Positions 55,501-61,222 of a DNA stretch of 64,000 bases are shown piece by piece. The notes below the pieces were generated by a model, which saw nothing but the letters and a program-made list of their open reading frames with translations, was not told the DNA's origin and searched no databases. Source of the DNA: Prorocentrum cordatum (Eukaryota; Sar; Dinophyceae; Prorocentrales; Prorocentraceae); contig CAUYUJ010012670.1 of assembly GCA_963575745.1 (NCBI GenBank), positions 388,985-452,984 of the forward strand. Direction: 5' to 3'. Both the position numbers and the translations under genes were made by a program. Every line of letters begins with the position of its first letter. The stretch's first letter is position 1.

Positions 55501-58500
55501 CCGTTCTCCCCCCCCGCCGCGCACCGGGCCGCCTGCGCGCGCTTCCTGGCGCGGGCGCGCTCCGCCTCCACCGCCTCGCGCTTCATCACCGCCTGGCTAG
55601 GCAGCTTCTTCGGCGCGAAATGCAACCTCTTACACCAACCATCGACCTCTCCGTCGGTCAGCTCCCGCGCGCTCTCGAAATCCTGCTGGCACTTGTAGCA
55701 GAGGAAATCGGAGGGCAGGCGCAGGAGCACGCTGCCGTGCACCGGGGCGCCAGGAGCGCCGTCCAGCCGCGCCTGCTCTGCGTACCGCGCCTGGCGCGTC
55801 GCCTCGCGCACCTCCCCCGGCCTCCAGACCTCGCCCTCGGCGGCGTCCAGCGACGGCAGCAGCGGCGCGCGGACAGGCCCCGGCTTGCCGTCGTCGCGGA
55901 GCGGCGCGCGCCAGCGCAGCGGCTCGCGACGGCAGCAGACCCAGACCTCGCGCTCCACGCCCTCCTGTTCGAGCCGTTGGAGCAGGCGCTGCCACTGCTC
56001 CCAGGGCTCCCGCACGTCCGAATTGGGCACGGGCGTGCGGCGCAGCAGCTCGGGGTCGGCCCTGCGCAGGCGCCGGATCGCCTGCGACCGCGCCACGTTG
56101 TCCTGCGCCGTGGCCGCGTCGAGCCCCAGGGCGACGTCCCGCAGCCGCTCCAGCTCCGCCACCTGCCGCTGCAGCTCCGCGTCCGGGGCCTCCCCCGCGA
56201 AGAACCTGGGCGCGACGGGCACATACGACAGCATGCAGGTCGCCAGCACGTACCGCACGAAATCCTCGTGCTCCTCGTCGATGCCCGTGGGGAGCTCCTC
56301 CTCGTCCGCCATGCCCCGCGGCTCCTCCTCCGCGTCCGCCATCTCTGCGTCCCCCTCCTCCTGCTCCCTCCGCTCCTCGTCGCCCTGCTCCTGCTCCTGC
56401 TCCCCCTGCTCCTGCTCCTCCTCTTCCTGCTCCTCTTCCTCCTGCTCCTCTTCTTCCTCCTCCTCCTCATCCTCCTCCCCGAGCGCCTCGCGGCGCGGCT
56501 CTTCGGCCGCCGGGGCGGCCAAGGCTTCGCGGACCCGCCTGTCTTTGGCCAGGGCAACGAAGACGTCGAGCCCGAGCGCGGCGCCCTGCAGCGCGTCCAC
56601 GTGCTCCAGCAGGGCGCCCACGAGCGCGGTCTTCAGCCGCCGAGCCAGCGCCCTGTCTGCCCTCTGGAACCTGGCGAACATATCCGGCGTGACCTCCGCG
56701 CGCCGCTCCTCCGCGAGGCAGTCGGCCGGATCCTCCTCCCCCTGCTCCTCCACCTCCTCGCCGAGAGCCTCCTCCTCCTCCTCGGCCGCGCGCCGCAGCA
56801 GCTCCAGCCGCTGCGCCTCGAGCGCCCGCGCCTCCGCCTCCCTGCTCTCGGCGTCGCGGCGCGCGGCGGCCGCCTGCGCGTACTTCTGCCGCAGCGCGTC
56901 GAAGGTCGCGGGCGCGTTGAAGGACGCCGCGCGGCCCTTCCGCTCGCGGTTCGCGATGAAGTTCGCCAGCCTGCGCTCCTCGTCATCCTCCGCCTTCTCC
57001 ACCGGCATCCTCTGGTTCTTCTCGCACCACGCCTCCAGCGCCTGGACCTGGATGAGATCCGCGTCCAGCGCCGCCTCCAGCTGCGCGCGCCAGCCCTCGT
57101 CCAGGCCCTCGACGCCCCGCGCTCGGACGTGCTCCACCCAACGCGCGAGCAGATGCTCCCGCGGATCGTCGTCGTGACCGAAGCGCTGCGGCCCTCGCCG
57201 GTGCCTTTCCACGAAAGCCTTCACATCGAGCACGCGCTGCTGCGCCGTCCGCCGCTGCCACATGCCCCTGTTCACCAGCTCATCGAACCTCTCCTGATTG
57301 TCATCGTCCAGCTCGTTCTGTCCTTTGACGACATTGTGGATCCAGTCCGCAAGCTTCTTCTCCTCCTCGTCCTCTGCCCCCTGCTTCGGCAGCTCGTCGA
57401 GCACCTCCACGTGCTCCTCGATGCGGTCCAGCATCGCGCGGGCGCGCGCGCGCCTCTCCTCCCGCCGGTCCACGAGCCCGTCGAACCGCGCGCGCCGCTC
57501 GGGGGTCAGCACGTTCTGGCCCTCGGTCACATTATTCACCCACCTGCCCAGCGCGGACTCCTTCTGCGACGGAACGCGGTCGTGCTCCTCCACGTGCCTC
57601 GCCAGCTCGCCCAGCATCTCCTCCGAGTAGTCCCGCGATCGCGCCTCCGCGCCAGCATGCTGCACACCGCTCATGTCGATGCCGAGGTGCGCCGCGAGCG
57701 CGGCCCTGTGCGCATCGGCCTCCAATCGCACCCGCTTCTGCTGCTGAACATCCCATTGCCGAGAGGCTGGCGCGTCTTCGTCGCCCTCCGCCCGCAATCG
57801 CGTTGCCAGCTCATGCAACTGATTCCGGGTCATACGCGCCAACACCTCCGCGTCCACACCGTCGCGCGCGCCCCCGCGCGCACCCTGCGCCCCTGCGGCA
57901 CCCTGCTCCACACGGCGCTTCGGCGCCCCGCCCAGCAGCGCGCCACGCCCCGCACCCGCGCGCGGCGACCGCGACGCCGAGCTCGAACGCCCGTGAGCGA
58001 CGACGCGACACCACGGCGCGCTCTCGGCTTCCCCCCACTCCACGTCACCAGAAACCACCGACTCCTCCACGGCGCACACATGACCGCCGTCGAGCCAGAG
58101 CAGAGCACCAGCGCAGAAGCCCGTCGCGTGCCCCAACGACCACGCCACGCGCCCTCCCTCCTGCGCTCCGAGCGCTTCCACAGATTCCGCAGAGAACACG
58201 CGCACGTGCAGGAAGCGGGAGCGCAAGTGCTGGACCACGACCTCAAGATTCCAGCGCTCCACCAGCGACCCACAGGCGCCCGAACCCTCGTGGTTCTGGC
58301 ACGCGCGGCCGAAATGCCCCGCGGCGTCGCCCCCCACGAGCTCAGCCACCGCGCTCTGCAGGCACTTCCCACGCCACTCGACGGGAGAACTCCCGCGCGC
58401 GCAGCGGTTCCCCCGCCCGCGTCCGCCGCGCGGCCGCGGGCGCGGCGGGCGCGCGGCACCGAATGCACCCACAGACATGGGCACGGCGCCGTCCTGCGTC

Positions 58501-59744
58501 GCCCCGCTGAGCCCCGCCGGACACGCTCCGAGGGCGATCATGGCGCAGGCAGCGCGCACGGCCAGGTCCCCGACGAAGACATTGCACTCCCGCACCGCCC
58601 GGCACTTCGCTCCGCCAATGCCGACGCCCGGCGAGAACCTGCGCGCACAGACGCGGCGGCCGCCGCACGTCCGCGCCGAGAGCCCGTAGAGCGCGCAGCA
58701 GAACCACCTGGCGGTGACGACCGCGGCTGCACGATCGGCCAGCTCGGGCGCGTCCGGGAGCTCCCGCGCGAACACATCCCGCTGCCGCCACCAGCGCGCC
58801 GCCGCGACCTTCCTCGTCATGACCACTCTGCTGTCTTCTTGTGGCGGGCACACGCCGAGGGCAACGAGAACGCAGGCAGCGCGCAGGGCCGCGTCGCCCA
58901 CGGTCCACGACGACGCGTCGGGCGCGGCCTCGGCAGCGGCGCGGAGAGCGCGCGCCGGCGGCTGCTCCGGGTCGACGGCACGTGCCGCGCGCGCGGTCAG
59001 GAACTGCTCCACGCGCCCGTTCTTGCAAGCCGCCCCCCGCGAGCTGCGCCCAGACGAAGCCCGCTCTGGCGACGCGTCGCGCAACAGCGGGCGCGGCACG
59101 ACGGGGAGCAGCACACGGGTAGCAAGCTGCTCGTTCCGCTCGACCGCCGCCTCCGTCCGCCGCGCCCACTCCGCCTCCCGCCGCGCGCGCCGAGACCGCC
59201 GGCACGACGCTCGGCACGCTTTCCGGACCGCTTTCTGCTCGCGCTCCGCCGCCTCCAGCGCGCTATCATCGACGACCTCCTCGTGGATCACGTCGTGCTC
59301 TGCGAGCAAACACTCCTGCACCCGGTCATCCCATGAGCGCGACTCCCGGGCCGGCGACGAGCGCTCCGCGCACCGCCCCCGAGAACCGAGCCCGCCCCCC
59401 GCCGAGGTCCCGTCCCCGTCCGCGTCCCGGTCCTGGTCCCGGTCCTGGTCCCGGTCCCTGTCCCGGTCCCCGTCCCGGTCCCGGTCGTCGCCGTCGACGT
59501 CGTCGTCGTCGTCGTCGTCGTCGTCGGCGCACTCCTCCTCCTCCTCCTCCTCCTCCTCGTCTCCCTCTTCCTCCTCCTCTTCCTTCTGCTCTTCCTCCTC
59601 CTCCCCCTCCTCCTCCTCCTTATCCTTCTTCTCTTCCTCCTCGTCTTCTTGCTTCTGCTCCTCCTCTCCCTCGTTCTCCTCCTGATTCACCTGCTTCTCC
59701 TGCTCGCTCTCCAGATCTCCGTTGTCCACCTCCAGCCAAGGCAA
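43101..59744 (-). CDS. Giant Helitron-type Rep/helicase polyprotein with protease domains
   Basis: An uninterrupted frame of 5547 codons, which as given starts at a TTG; the true start is probably upstream in another frame. Order by residue: acidic low complexity (1-110); papain-like peptidase candidate (about C461 to H555); four helicase-associated-type repeats (713-955); Glu-rich tract (about 1085-1135); Gly/Ser tract (about 1715-1775); Cys/His module (about 1861-1905); C2H2-like finger (C1994); DUF6570-like block (about 2283-2330); Helitron Rep with HUH at H3011/H3013 and tyrosines Y3662/Y3666; SF1B Pif1-like helicase with Walker A Lys4330; ubiquitin-specific protease with C5057 and H5328. 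Rep should nick and rejoin single strands and the helicase unwind DNA in rolling-circle transposition. The last roughly 140 residues look out of frame (Arg-rich). The absence of stop codons over 16.6 kb suggests a young copy. Confidence 0.9.
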   Translation of the reverse strand: MPWLEVDNGDLESEQEKQVNQEENEGEEEQKQEDEEEEKKDKEEEEGEEEEEQKEEEEEEGDEEEEEEEEECADDDDDDDDDVDGDDRDRDGDRDRDRDQDRDQDRDADGDGTSAGGGLGSRGRCAERSSPARESRSWDDRVQECLLAEHDVIHEEVVDDSALEAAEREQKAVRKACRASCRRSRRARREAEWARRTEAAVERNEQLATRVLLPVVPRPLLRDASPERASSGRSSRGAACKNGRVEQFLTARAARAVDPEQPPARALRAAAEAAPDASSWTVGDAALRAACVLVALGVCPPQEDSRVVMTRKVAAARWWRQRDVFARELPDAPELADRAAAVVTARWFCCALYGLSARTCGGRRVCARRFSPGVGIGGAKCRAVRECNVFVGDLAVRAACAMIALGACPAGLSGATQDGAVPMSVGAFGAARPPRPRPRGGRGRGNRCARGSSPVEWRGKCLQSAVAELVGGDAAGHFGRACQNHEGSGACGSLVERWNLEVVVQHLRSRFLHVRVFSAESVEALGAQEGGRVAWSLGHATGFCAGALLWLDGGHVCAVEESVVSGDVEWGEAESAPWCRVVAHGRSSSASRSPRAGAGRGALLGGAPKRRVEQGAAGAQGARGGARDGVDAEVLARMTRNQLHELATRLRAEGDEDAPASRQWDVQQQKRVRLEADAHRAALAAHLGIDMSGVQHAGAEARSRDYSEEMLGELARHVEEHDRVPSQKESALGRWVNNVTEGQNVLTPERRARFDGLVDRREERRARARAMLDRIEEHVEVLDELPKQGAEDEEEKKLADWIHNVVKGQNELDDDNQERFDELVNRGMWQRRTAQQRVLDVKAFVERHRRGPQRFGHDDDPREHLLARWVEHVRARGVEGLDEGWRAQLEAALDADLIQVQALEAWCEKNQRMPVEKAEDDEERRLANFIANRERKGRAASFNAPATFDALRQKYAQAAAARRDAESREAEARALEAQRLELLRRAAEEEEEALGEEVEEQGEEDPADCLAEERRAEVTPDMFARFQRADRALARRLKTALVGALLEHVDALQGAALGLDVFVALAKDRRVREALAAPAAEEPRREALGEEDEEEEEEEEQEEEEQEEEEQEQGEQEQEQGDEERREQEEGDAEMADAEEEPRGMADEEELPTGIDEEHEDFVRYVLATCMLSYVPVAPRFFAGEAPDAELQRQVAELERLRDVALGLDAATAQDNVARSQAIRRLRRADPELLRRTPVPNSDVREPWEQWQRLLQRLEQEGVEREVWVCCRREPLRWRAPLRDDGKPGPVRAPLLPSLDAAEGEVWRPGEVREATRQARYAEQARLDGAPGAPVHGSVLLRLPSDFLCYKCQQDFESARELTDGEVDGWCKRLHFAPKKLPSQAVMKREAVEAERARARKRAQAARCAAGGENGFAEFRGLLLEDECFHQDNCEASVQLDQRHALEPWYQRAGPDGSRLAPWPRVFGIPKAWAGPGRAFFSEAVESGFAADTFPQGRRGYYTGEPGDVPAELWLLRAWCRARGGVARMGDALAARLQQLEGDRDIMYRVEAAEGARRSPSGDLKPPVYLADLKPQAIPEWPVWQQLLKLKPQAARQVAAFVRRERAGVGLTWNLAAGHWDLDQQRLLAALERDPALLAAVEKDDAAAKNDKDVLIALDDFRARHGGVWPDAFADRRGEPDFKEAKLARGVARVATKYSQEFVRIWLDRTCSQWLRLAGCGDEVVGGGGGGDDSSGGGGGGGGGSSSGSGANGGPASGSGSGAQGPGDGGAGGDGDWGAGGGAGRLLGGGPKRQAPEGPGPRTRGAARRDQERLQQERLRKEEEERLRGKTVKAGDVEVNVALDDPHVSEEGTLPAWLLDPAPCVAGRCVARVWHPHRGVHVLGQCRHSCKGEGQFCGSHGRPEQRPFGEWDPDQRHSSLTRECPERYGLAVKEARKRETDAGGAPPAPTPAIAAARKARVPRLQPEYVALPCGERRPLRAFKEAPEALPPFPCRLCDKNFATHAGFMTHVHEKHHGWPEYRKRLFYLAEQWPQQDDDVRPVRPQEWRQCVEAFSEHLVTGSHDWPACAAPADSGEAAAAAAAPDAPRAWWKPPGADGAVPPAGVDMPPVDLDALGAAPAASDVEGPEPGQSRRAVRSRVACCVCARLHWADELQRVHFWQQPDGAGERSLLCDQVPKPPARAELEAARGEASEAAGAQAQAMRLTQRQRAHALLDPARYHARWRFVREGPNGVERPGGIPLEELEASAVRDPGPDGKLWLLHKKCFKIDRRQSDGVLVADAKQKVPICAGCHGALSKRLPTMPPCALANDLWIGRLPPPLRNLTLGAKLLLPIARGIVRRFNCKADSGEWAPIDQKIKAYVGNFVAFPQADGGRQVLSLPPRESDLVEFVQIVFAGSDPATLQKALLEELGVPLADFKRAYEYLRDTNEQYAAVRWDEEAAQNFADPEGDGDGDGSSLLGLPRCLAACVAVGGKGGDARQEGPADAVQPGAGSAPPKRTSAGAASAEGEANAAADGGGEAGGGCGDPTGEDAAGAGGEDSEGDEGEAGEGEGGEGVEEGEYCAAVADADMLADLDKQWQTVHLSLQKAEVIAREKRRVEALTRQFDDMENFQDRDSDLRLAEAAKEAHKAAKALTNCNKEALTKKLEQTEQKIQATRPPPGVAGKRAAGGGGGGGGAPAGGAEGGGARRAVRVVVPTGTEPVSMFSPGFWSAFDPVAFPYGDGVFGLDREAKLTYDEWCRCLMAREELEYEVPDDVSAPDAARAPAPDAARAPAASESPVPRWRRHADLLTAQYCLWRRKAIIQSARLFVRKQRLGESIADLAALTPEDLAQVVAVLGRGAGIKEALGLEGLPRNVKSALRSMLLSNRDVVGSDAHRTTLRHISTSYTRLFGPPLVFTTPNIADTRNLMVSLMYEGASVQRWRLLEETAPVMPSTRDMLRRVAADPVSQAMVTNLMLELFLEHVVGVTRQRGATGVSDGVAATGACGAFGLVRAFFGPVESQGRGGIHPHIHLWRLHPMTGAFLAKLRAGDVEGLEERLRRWREAVLARVGSVQFDAAEEVGRQLGLDGPDRLPPLPLGPRDRRLAFADGKREESDLQLKYDAIAGASRRQLGKLCKRAYEEGRRSVRADNQLSTEELRNQVAAMMNVDLVEERAMLEQQPAIEGPLRQRPFAPLADPEPDPHEQRAQYPAVFGEPLTGAHVTLQPQYRRKPAYRVVRADGAAAMHFAECPGDEARTWARCFARDARKCIIRGHLHRCGPTCWKHKTNDDVPQHCKVCRLGFYHEYETAVYSHPSRKRPAAAFVWRRLRKGKDLVLPEDAKVQYACGPLEEGEWNPPGERLDLDDVPAEGYGPWPHRCNRYGRAGRVDVVRYHPYHGSTNPVGQVCLRSNLDVQCLDRVVLDLPGDDSVGGAPASDPVVPPPPEPGAFAEPVGEASDALAGAGTGGTGCDEGTGQSGGSTGSGASAAAQGGGGAAEGAARAAAAGGGRVPVGRRLGLPRGGGLLGGAPTTMDDPNAGDIWGFREEDDEPWDLADAYGLDPPPPPTPEFEDIAGFSAASCYDGSRPGFVFKKGEQGLGYYSDRRAERELPESAVETEPRSRAPGRAASRAAASGSPASSAPASPAAAAAAGASGSGPPGSLREHVLHSLEAVFMDAINMAHYQTDYTTKAGPIAGDLGVLHAQSTGLEWLRLQQKAEREADEAAEAEGEEDVDGARAAAAARRSGWGGVLDSARRTVIKLTTSSHRALLKKLPEMMFQMQYGHECYCSHDTWTLYCKGIVALAFQASSAVHQKKDDFWTDPRADHIEVDQPAAGEVDGEGGGGVMDALDEARATLHARVVDGVVGEGAAAGAAGGGQPEQEQQQGVEYSARLDHDMKMDWLHRGDREPLKSMGMYHYAMYVYTAQANPLHFDPQDFETYAFADTHPAAASRVQKLRVGAPFRVPKFFGFTMPSKEKEAEVNALFKSVIFRPLQPAEKGAAAWAPYRAGVDASGKHRPAWEEWWAKQVALSRQYEECERRAGKWFTIEDIDLNRGPDERPGYFAQRPSAAEFMARWTVQVATNLDVEAEAKGRPRTKIRPEAKDFEQPAELEAVGNRPAGEADEEEGAGAGGGALDGFAQEVDEGEADEAWAAHRQMPAHAVPDSQVPAVAQLELIRGSSQSLVYKNIFLDGYAKDHKPPPAAASTGRQTGFVGLELDDSQFEEGKAQQKEAFRYRKKGSEGLPGDGDGRGGLAGSAPAVLVPGRPPPPAVAGDAKRPRRARDIAERLFNEWATRADNPVTFNKEQKAVVALVVGQVEAIVAYEEDLRSGKSPKPVEQMALLLHGEGGTGKTEVVKLLRRLLNEVFGAGSEIAVASSNSAARVIGGETIHSGFGLSGQQAMTIARLSGQKVDDIVDRMNDLKAVIVEEVSMVPPQLLGAASFRMCKARKAKYNCDVNLYMARGHMFGKVPIVMFLGDFYQLGPVSGKGRRSSLLQRESPEAPIHVRNGQSMFLDGVTHAMFLYETHRFKDLLVTPHAPCPFMPGFLKTMRQGKKFTAEQKRVVQGWVVRPGKNDRRLQDPHVKDGFEMGIAWEAVHRQMQYRAVREARDKGQMLLYVQAVDLPPKPFCEEHHKAMLQVPNVNNTGHLIGMCPLYIGMRVRLNVKLSAKHQIVQDAVGVVKDVRFHPQEFETPDADWREKKLHDAHRLGYYRCKRLPRGVLVEFDGLEKDFGFGQGVVQIAPHRASWEWNHHYDDDGERKLRKVKVTRYQIPLLPEKVRTVQTAQGLGMDAATMVLQKPMNMGADDWWLHLYVMLSRVRVAHRVLVYNLPPWDILQRGPPQYVREGVQRFEKKMKESFEIAKQWAQDYGWDVGDGPAARGAQESSSAPAPPPVPPPSPLGPSRAAGSSAGVGEGAGDDDDDDGSAPSDGEAAPAASVHTPLPSHALRPGQALTVPPAYIAPDAGPAGRGRGRGRGGDATGTGDAAAASSTGSAVSRGCGRAGGGRGAGRGTVVPRDLWGDMFRTAATVGDGAEPPELLPLDRDLCMAAYGVSQEDVTRELQWHCGHGSGVGIANLGNTCFVSAVAQVLLRLAPFRRLLHEHGQNCPLNTETCPVCALGAQAAALSVQGVGVDAVAPLATAARAGLFGQREFTEFDQQGRPKQCDASEFFLAALRAVTEAGYQVPTPHHGARTALQQHVCGIALRQRRRCDVCRASSDTGVIDSRLKLVPSELLGPDHRGACDLEDLIRLELRHIGGPGQGCPAHAHLSRAQREAAGVCQGIRVYTGNRWERSPPVLFVTVERVVTRADRSEWYDRRPVRFPQILRPVDAECEYDFSGVVVHQGESAKSGHYYACAAVGVNDYAKFDDEAVQPRTWVQIARDHQVHVGAYVFAYVRRAGPRDGGGGRAAAGSAGGASGSGGAGPSGAPPAPPTAPLGHAGGRAAGVCGERRWRRRRCFQRLCRAVCAAECARRAAGVGGRATGQAASGGWRGSWRWRRGPRRFGAAAAAIAQGQEARAVPAGSGQHGRRGRRRWQGLGRSVRGPGSCWSPARRGGVARGGRMASLYARKH
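43640..44630 (-). other. Ubiquitin-specific protease (USP, peptidase C19) domain
   Basis: Residues about 5040-5370. Cys box GIANLGNTCFVSAVAQVLLR with C5057; a CPVC pair and a CDVC pair that could form the USP zinc site; His box SAKSGHYYACAAVGVNDYAK with H5328, followed by FDDEAV whose Asp completes the triad. The fold normally removes ubiquitin from proteins. Here it is fused to the C-terminal side of the helicase in the same frame. Confidence 0.85.
45250..46970 (-). other. Pif1-like superfamily 1B helicase domain
   Basis: Residues about 4260-4830. Walker A LLHGEGGTGKTEVVKLLRR (K4330); motif II IVEEVSMVPPQLLG (E4406-E4407 where Pif1 normally has Asp-Glu); motif III VMFLGDFYQLGPVSG; motif V-like VQTAQGLGMDAATMV; motif VI LYVMLSRVRVAHRV. 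The order and spacing fit the C-terminal helicase of Helitron Rep/Hel proteins. Confidence 0.9.
48700..51560 (-). other. Helitron Rep (HUH, two-tyrosine) nuclease region
   Basis: Residues about 2730-3680. It shows FGPPLVFTTPNIADTRNLMV (Helitron_like_N type), then FFGPVESQGRGGIHPHIHLW with the metal-binding H3011-I-H3013, then GQVCLRSNLDVQCL (RxNxDxQ type), then HYQTDYTTKAG with Y3662 and Y3666 and K3669. HUH and tyrosine motifs are about 650 residues apart because of inserted Cys/His-rich and Gly/Ala/Ser-rich segments. All catalytic residues I can judge are present. Confidence 0.85.
52750..52900 (-). other. DUF6570-like Cys block of Helitron polyproteins
   Basis: Residues about 2283-2330: VPICAGCHGALSKRLPTMPP, then ALANDLWIGRLPPPLRNLTL. 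The CxxC, short loop with Pro, LAN-x-LWIG and P-x-LRNLT pattern is characteristic of the region upstream of Rep in many Helitrons. A further CCVC pair with CDQ lies about 130 residues upstream. Confidence 0.7.
56880..57610 (-). other. Four helicase-associated (HA)-type repeats
   Basis: Residues about 713-955. Each repeat has a helix, a D/R-xxP turn and an (A/G)RW or DW/NF plus hydrophobic-xN/H core: EEHDRVPSQKESALGRWVNN; ELPKQ then KKLADWIHNVVKGQNEL; RRGPQRF then LLARWVEHVRARG; NQRMPVEK then RRLANFIANRERKG. This matches the helicase-associated domain often found repeated in protist proteins. A fifth weaker copy may lie near residues 1650-1710. They probably bind DNA. Confidence 0.65.
58060..58400 (-). 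other. Candidate papain-like (Josephin- or OTU-like) peptidase domain in the giant protein
   Basis: Residues about 450-565: WRGKCLQSAVAELVGG with C461, then NLEVVVQHLRSRFLHVRVF, then LLWLDGGHVCAVEE with H555. A Cys at the head of a helix and a His in a GHxxxV strand about 95 residues later fit papain-fold deubiquitinases such as Josephin. Similarity is by pattern only. Two copies of a GDxAxRAACxxxALGxCP motif precede it (around residues 285 and 375). Confidence 0.4.
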
Positions 59745-59970
59745 TGTGCTTCTTCTGCTTCGCCTTCTGCTGCTGCTCCTTCTGCTCGGCCTCCTCCTCC
59801 TCCTGATCCTCTTCCTCGTCTTCCTTCTGCTCTGTCTTTTCCTCCTTCTGCTTCTCCTTCTCCGGCTCTTGCTCCCGGCGCGAGGTCAGCTCCGAGGAAT
59901 TCTGCCAGAGAACACGCGCCTCCGCAACATTCGCCAAGCAAGAAAATGCCCGGAAAAAATTCGCGAGCAT
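59742..59970 (-). CDS. Probable N-terminal acidic segment of the giant polyprotein, in another frame
   Basis: The long frame, read upstream of 59744, becomes Arg-rich and meets a TGA near 59886. The next frame reads an acidic run (EPEKEKQKEEKTEQKEDEEE, then EEEEAEQKEQQQKAKQKKH) of the same character as the start of the long frame. An ATG near 59970 (MLANFFRAFSC) is a candidate start. The frames would join near 59743 through a 1-base change or a small intron. Low-complexity GAG/AAG repeats make this composition argument weak, and the start is a guess. Confidence 0.4.
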
Positions 59971-60200
59971 TTCCCCCTTGTAGCTATTTACAAGGAAAAC
60001 TACGCCTTCAACACAGCGCGCCGGGCAGAAAAACGCTTGCGAAAAAATTCGCGAGCGTTTGCCCCTCCCAGAACGTAGCCCTGTGCATTGTGTACCCCAC
60101 TCCTTCAAAACTAATCTGATCTACCCTGTCCGGTACGGCCCAGGGGTTGCCTATCCGCCTTGGGTGGAGAATTCGGGCGCCCAATACGGCGCCCGGGACG
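59971..60200 (-). other. Upstream region of the Helitron gene with hairpins
   Basis: ACGCTTGCGAA, four A, TTCGCGAGCGT at about 60032-60058 forms an 11-bp inverted repeat with one mismatch. A related AAAAAATTCGCGAGC lies at about 59953, 90 bp away. CGGGCGCC/GGCGCCCG (60174-60181 and 60188-60195) is a perfect 8-bp stem with a 6-base loop just before the F1 head. No clear TATA or TTTT promoter was found. Confidence 0.5.
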
Positions 60201-61222
60201 AGTACTGGGCGCCGGCGGTAAACCGTCAACCTTTCTTACCGCCGGGGGACTCGTAGAGCTTCCTGACAATATATAATGCGGCAAAGAATTTCACAGAACG
60301 ACTAGTTTTTCAGCCCAAGCGATTATAGACCTCTCAAGATGACTCTAACAAAACAAACGAACAGTTTTCCAATCGAGCCCGAGTATGAAACCGAGTTCAG
60401 ACCTCTGAATGCGACAGGCGGACGCGTCTGATGTCTGCGGATCGATTCCTGTGATTACCAGCTCTGCAGCCCCCCATACAGCATGAGTTAAGTGCAGAAA
60501 ACCGAGAGTACCTCTCAGGATGACTCGAATAATACAACAGTTTCGCGGATCTCGTTCGAGCAGCAGACCGAGTTCCGAGCTCTCGGTTCGACGAACAGAC
60601 GCGCCTGATGTTTCGAAATCGATTCCTGTGACCAGCAGCACTGTAGCCCTCCCCCAGCACGATTTAAGCACAGAAAACCGAGAGCACTTCTCAAGATGAC
60701 TCGAACAATACCAATAGATTCGCGAACCTAGCTCGGGGAGCAGGCCGAGTTCAGAGTTCTTGATTCACCAGACGAACGCGCCTGATATTTCTCAATCGAT
60801 TTCTGTGATTGTGAGCTCTGTGGCTGCCCTACAGATCGAGTTAAGTACGAAAAACCGAGAGCGTCTGCTACAATGACTCGAATAATACAAATAGGTTTGC
60901 GACCCTAGCTCGGCTAGCAGACCGAGTTCAGACCTCTGGATTCAACAGGCGAACTCGCCTGTCGAGTTATCTTGAGAAAACCGAGAGCGCGTATCAAGAT
61001 GACTCGAAACGGCCGTTCCCGCCCGTGTGCTTTTTGGCCTTCAAAGTTACCCGATCGAGCTGAGATCAAGATGGCGAGCAGGAATAAGATCGAATATCAC
61101 GGGAAAAAATACTAGAGCTCTAACGAATGGTCAAATTTCGAGAACAAAATTTTCAACCGACCAAAAGTCAGCAAAAGGTCCGTCGAGATTTTTCTTGCCA
61201 ACTAGCTCTGGGGCGCGCCGGA
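60201..61222 (+). repeat. F1 unit with monomers
   Basis: Head hairpin at 60203-60245, ACTCGTAGAGCTTCCTGAC, TATATAATG, monomers at about 60360-61000, tail to CAACTAGCTCTGGGGCGC, then cut by an F3 head. It forms the right flank of the Helitron-like element. Confidence 0.8.

Larger units (their letters stand above)
39214..60200 (-). mobile_element. Helitron-like rolling-circle transposon, about 21 kb (borders inferred)
   Basis: The gene at 42461-59970 encodes the Rep and Pif1-like helicase pair that defines Helitrons. It is bounded on both sides by the F1/P mosaic: P-like sequence ends near 39213, and an F1 head starts at 60203. I could not identify the 5' TC and 3' CTRR termini or the 3' hairpin with confidence, so the borders are simply where the mosaic stops. 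The microsatellite block lies on the 3' side of the gene and is probably part of the element, since Helitrons often carry tandem repeats, but it could be host sequence. Confidence 0.55.

Noticed and set aside
52956-59336. A 2126-codon plus-strand frame and many other frames opposite the giant gene
   Set aside because: GC-rich coding sequence with G/C third positions leaves antisense frames open. The opposite frame has no recognisable motif, while the minus strand has Rep, helicase and USP motifs.
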